Shown here in pieces: positions 6,223 to 7,853 of a stretch of 7,853 nucleotides of DNA. Origin of the DNA: JBGTIS01 sp041745535. GTDB lineage: Bacteria; Bacteroidota; Bacteroidia; Cytophagales; Cyclobacteriaceae. Every line of letters starts with the position of its first letter. Position 1 is the first letter of the stretch. Location: positions 1-7,853 of the forward strand of contig JBGTIS010000033.1 in the NCBI GenBank assembly GCA_041745535.1, written 5' to 3'. The notes beneath the pieces are model-generated. The model searched no databases, was not told where the DNA came from, and saw nothing but the letters and a program-made list of their open reading frames with translations. The position numbers and the translations under genes were made by a program.

Positions 6223-6309
6223 AGTAAATCAGGATATCCGATTCTAACAATAAAGAGGAACCCCTAAAAAGAAAAATTAAAACGTAATACTGCTGAACAG
6301 CGAAACCCA

Positions 6310-7853
6310 ATGATAAAGAACTATATATTAACAGGAATCAGGCATTTGCTGAAAAACAAAAGCACTGCCTTCATCAACATAACAGGCCTTGCTTTAGGAA
6401 TTGCCTGTTTGCTCATTATCTCGACTGTGGTGCGCTATGAGTTGAGCTTTGACCAATTTCATACGGATGCGGATCGAATTTACCGGGTAGTGCGGGTTAG
6501 TCAGGTTGATGGAGAAACCGAATACAGGACGGGAGTTTCGTTTCCGGTGCCGGATGCATTGAAAACAGATTTAACCTCAGTAGAAGAGGTCGCCTCTATG
6601 CTTTATCAGGGTGGAGTACAGGCGGCAATATACGATGATGACCAATCAAAAGAGGTCCGTCAACTTTATGAGGAGGATGAAGGTGTGGTTTTTCTGGACC
6701 CTGCTTTTTTCAACATCTTTGATTTTAAAGGTACTGATTTTCACTGGATAGCAGGTAACAAGGAGACTGCCCTGCATGAACCTTTTACCCTAGTGCTGAC
6801 AGAAAGTCTGGCCAATAAATATTTTCCACAGGAAGATGCGTTAGGAAAAATCATTAAAGTGGATAATCGATATGATATAAAAGTTACGGGAGTGGTAAGT
6901 GACTTTCCGGCAAATTCTGATTTTCCTTTTACCATGATGGTATCGTATGCTACCCTAAAAACGTTCCTTGGGGACGGGGCCTCCGACTGGAGTTCAGTAT
7001 CTGATGTTAACCAATGTTTTGTACGCTTAAACAAAGGAGCCATACAGGCAGAAGTGGAAACACAGATCGCCAAGATCCATGCCGATAGAGGGGGAAAAGA
7101 CCTTGCAAAATTCAGATCGTATAAGCTGGAACCATTATCAGAAGTACATACTGATGCACGGTTTGGAAATTTCAGAAACCGCACGGTTAGCAAAGAAACT
7201 ATTTGGGCAATCGCCATCATCGGTTTTTTTCTCATTTTTACGGCAGGCATCAATTTCGTTAACCTAACCACCGCACATGCGGTTATCCGGTCTAAAGAAG
7301 TGGGTATCCGCAAAGTAATGGGTAGTGGCAGAATGCATCTGATCTCCCAGTTTCTGGGCGAAACTTTTATTATTACCTTATTGTCTGGCATGGTAGCCCT
7401 GGCATCGGCTGAACTGGTAATGATATTCGCCGGAAATATACTACAGGTACATTCAGAAAAAGCCTTAATAAAAGATCCATTTATTTTGCTTTTTCTGTTG
7501 GTTATTATCGTACTGATTACGGTGCTGGCAGGTATTTATCCGGCACTGGTGATGTCAGGTTTTAATCCGGTGGCGGCTATCAAAAATAAAATAAATAGCA
7601 AAGTTCAGCGAGGCGTGGGTTTACGCTGGGGATTGGTGACCTTACAGTTCGTGATTGCCCAGGTCTTTATTATTGGTACCATCGTCGTAATTCGCCAGAT
7701 GAATTACTTCCGCAATGCCGATATGGGATTTGACCAGGAAGCCGTAGTTACGGTCCGATTGCCAGGTAATCGCCTCAATACTTTACAAACACTCAAAAAC
7801 CAGTGGGAATCGGAGGGTAATATCAAGGCCATTAGTTTTGCATCCACCGTGCC
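6310..7853 (+). CDS. MacB/FtsX-family ABC transporter permease, N-terminal 514 codons (3' end beyond window)
   Basis: The reading frame opens at ATG 6310 (MIKNYILTGIRHLLKNKST) and stays open for 514 codons plus two bases to the right edge; ~300 residues are probably missing, judging by the 815-aa neighbour. TM1 is at ~21-41 (ITGLALGIACLLII), the first periplasmic core follows (~45-295), then FtsX domain 1 with TM2-4 (~298-320, 351-374, 391-412) and TM5 (~441-461), then the start of the second periplasmic core. The cytoplasmic loop reads SKEVGIRKVMGSGRM (~330-343), the family form. Similarity to the preceding permease is high throughout: FDFKGxDFHWIAGN, FRNRTVS, SQFLGETFIIT, and a 27-residue TM5 block that is identical. 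It is a tandem paralogue and may form a homo- or heterodimer with an ATPase from outside the window. The substrate is unknown. The 145-base leader is A-rich with no Shine-Dalgarno near the ATG. Confidence 0.93.
   Translation, partial: MIKNYILTGIRHLLKNKSTAFINITGLALGIACLLIISTVVRYELSFDQFHTDADRIYRVVRVSQVDGETEYRTGVSFPVPDALKTDLTSVEEVASMLYQGGVQAAIYDDDQSKEVRQLYEEDEGVVFLDPAFFNIFDFKGTDFHWIAGNKETALHEPFTLVLTESLANKYFPQEDALGKIIKVDNRYDIKVTGVVSDFPANSDFPFTMMVSYATLKTFLGDGASDWSSVSDVNQCFVRLNKGAIQAEVETQIAKIHADRGGKDLAKFRSYKLEPLSEVHTDARFGNFRNRTVSKETIWAIAIIGFFLIFTAGINFVNLTTAHAVIRSKEVGIRKVMGSGRMHLISQFLGETFIITLLSGMVALASAELVMIFAGNILQVHSEKALIKDPFILLFLLVIIVLITVLAGIYPALVMSGFNPVAAIKNKINSKVQRGVGLRWGLVTLQFVIAQVFIIGTIVVIRQMNYFRNADMGFDQEAVVTVRLPGNRLNTLQTLKNQWESEGNIKAISFASTV

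Noticed and set aside
6292..6301. GCTGAACAGC, sharing CTGAACAG/CTGTTCAG with the 16-bp palindrome, just before permease 3
   Set aside because: It shares only eight bases, is not itself a perfect palindrome, and overlaps the ribosome-binding region; it is likely chance.
6741..7391. Minus-strand 216-codon open frame
   Set aside because: It lies entirely antisense to the clearly homologous permease 3 and its translation shows no domain.

Overview
The window looks like chromosomal DNA from a Bacteroidota, probably of the Chitinophagaceae/Cytophagales kind. This is inferred from the ~800-residue tandem MacB/FtsX-type permeases that begin MI(K/R)NY, the small ECF sigma factor coupled to a membrane-anchored anti-sigma-like protein, and the A-rich leaders without Shine-Dalgarno sequences. 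No rRNA, tRNA, CRISPR array, transposase or integrase was seen. No gene symbol can be assigned with confidence.

Left third (about 1-2339, minus strand): a compact three-gene operon read right to left. It encodes an ECF-type sigma factor (1779-2339), a single-pass anti-sigma-like protein starting 2 bases after the sigma stop (1078-1776), and, 12 bases further, a secreted M48-like zinc metallopeptidase with TPR-like C-terminal helices that runs off the left edge (1-1065). The likely theme is envelope sensing: cytoplasmic sigma factor, membrane partner and periplasmic protease or chaperone co-expressed.

Divergent spacer (2340-2605): 266 bases between the sigma operon and the rightward permeases, with a perfect 16-bp palindrome near its middle.

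Right two thirds (2606-7853, plus strand): three paralogous ABC-transporter permeases of the MacB/FtsX superfamily in tandem. The first (2606-3385) keeps its start and first ~15 codons, then jumps in frame to the last third of the protein; about 548 codons are missing relative to its neighbour. The second (3717-6164, 815 aa) is full length. The third (6310-7853) is intact as far as the right edge. No ATP-binding subunit lies in the window, so the permeases must use an ATPase encoded elsewhere.

The 331-bp spacer between permeases 1 and 2 is the most structured non-coding DNA here. It holds a hairpin just after the stop, a 12-bp perfect inverted repeat around 59 bases, and a purine-rich array of five 11-bp units. 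The 145-bp spacer before permease 3 holds two overlapping, mutually exclusive hairpins. I see no clearly new system. The strongest leads are the internally deleted permease, the repeat-rich spacer next to it, and the sigma/anti-sigma/metallopeptidase operon.
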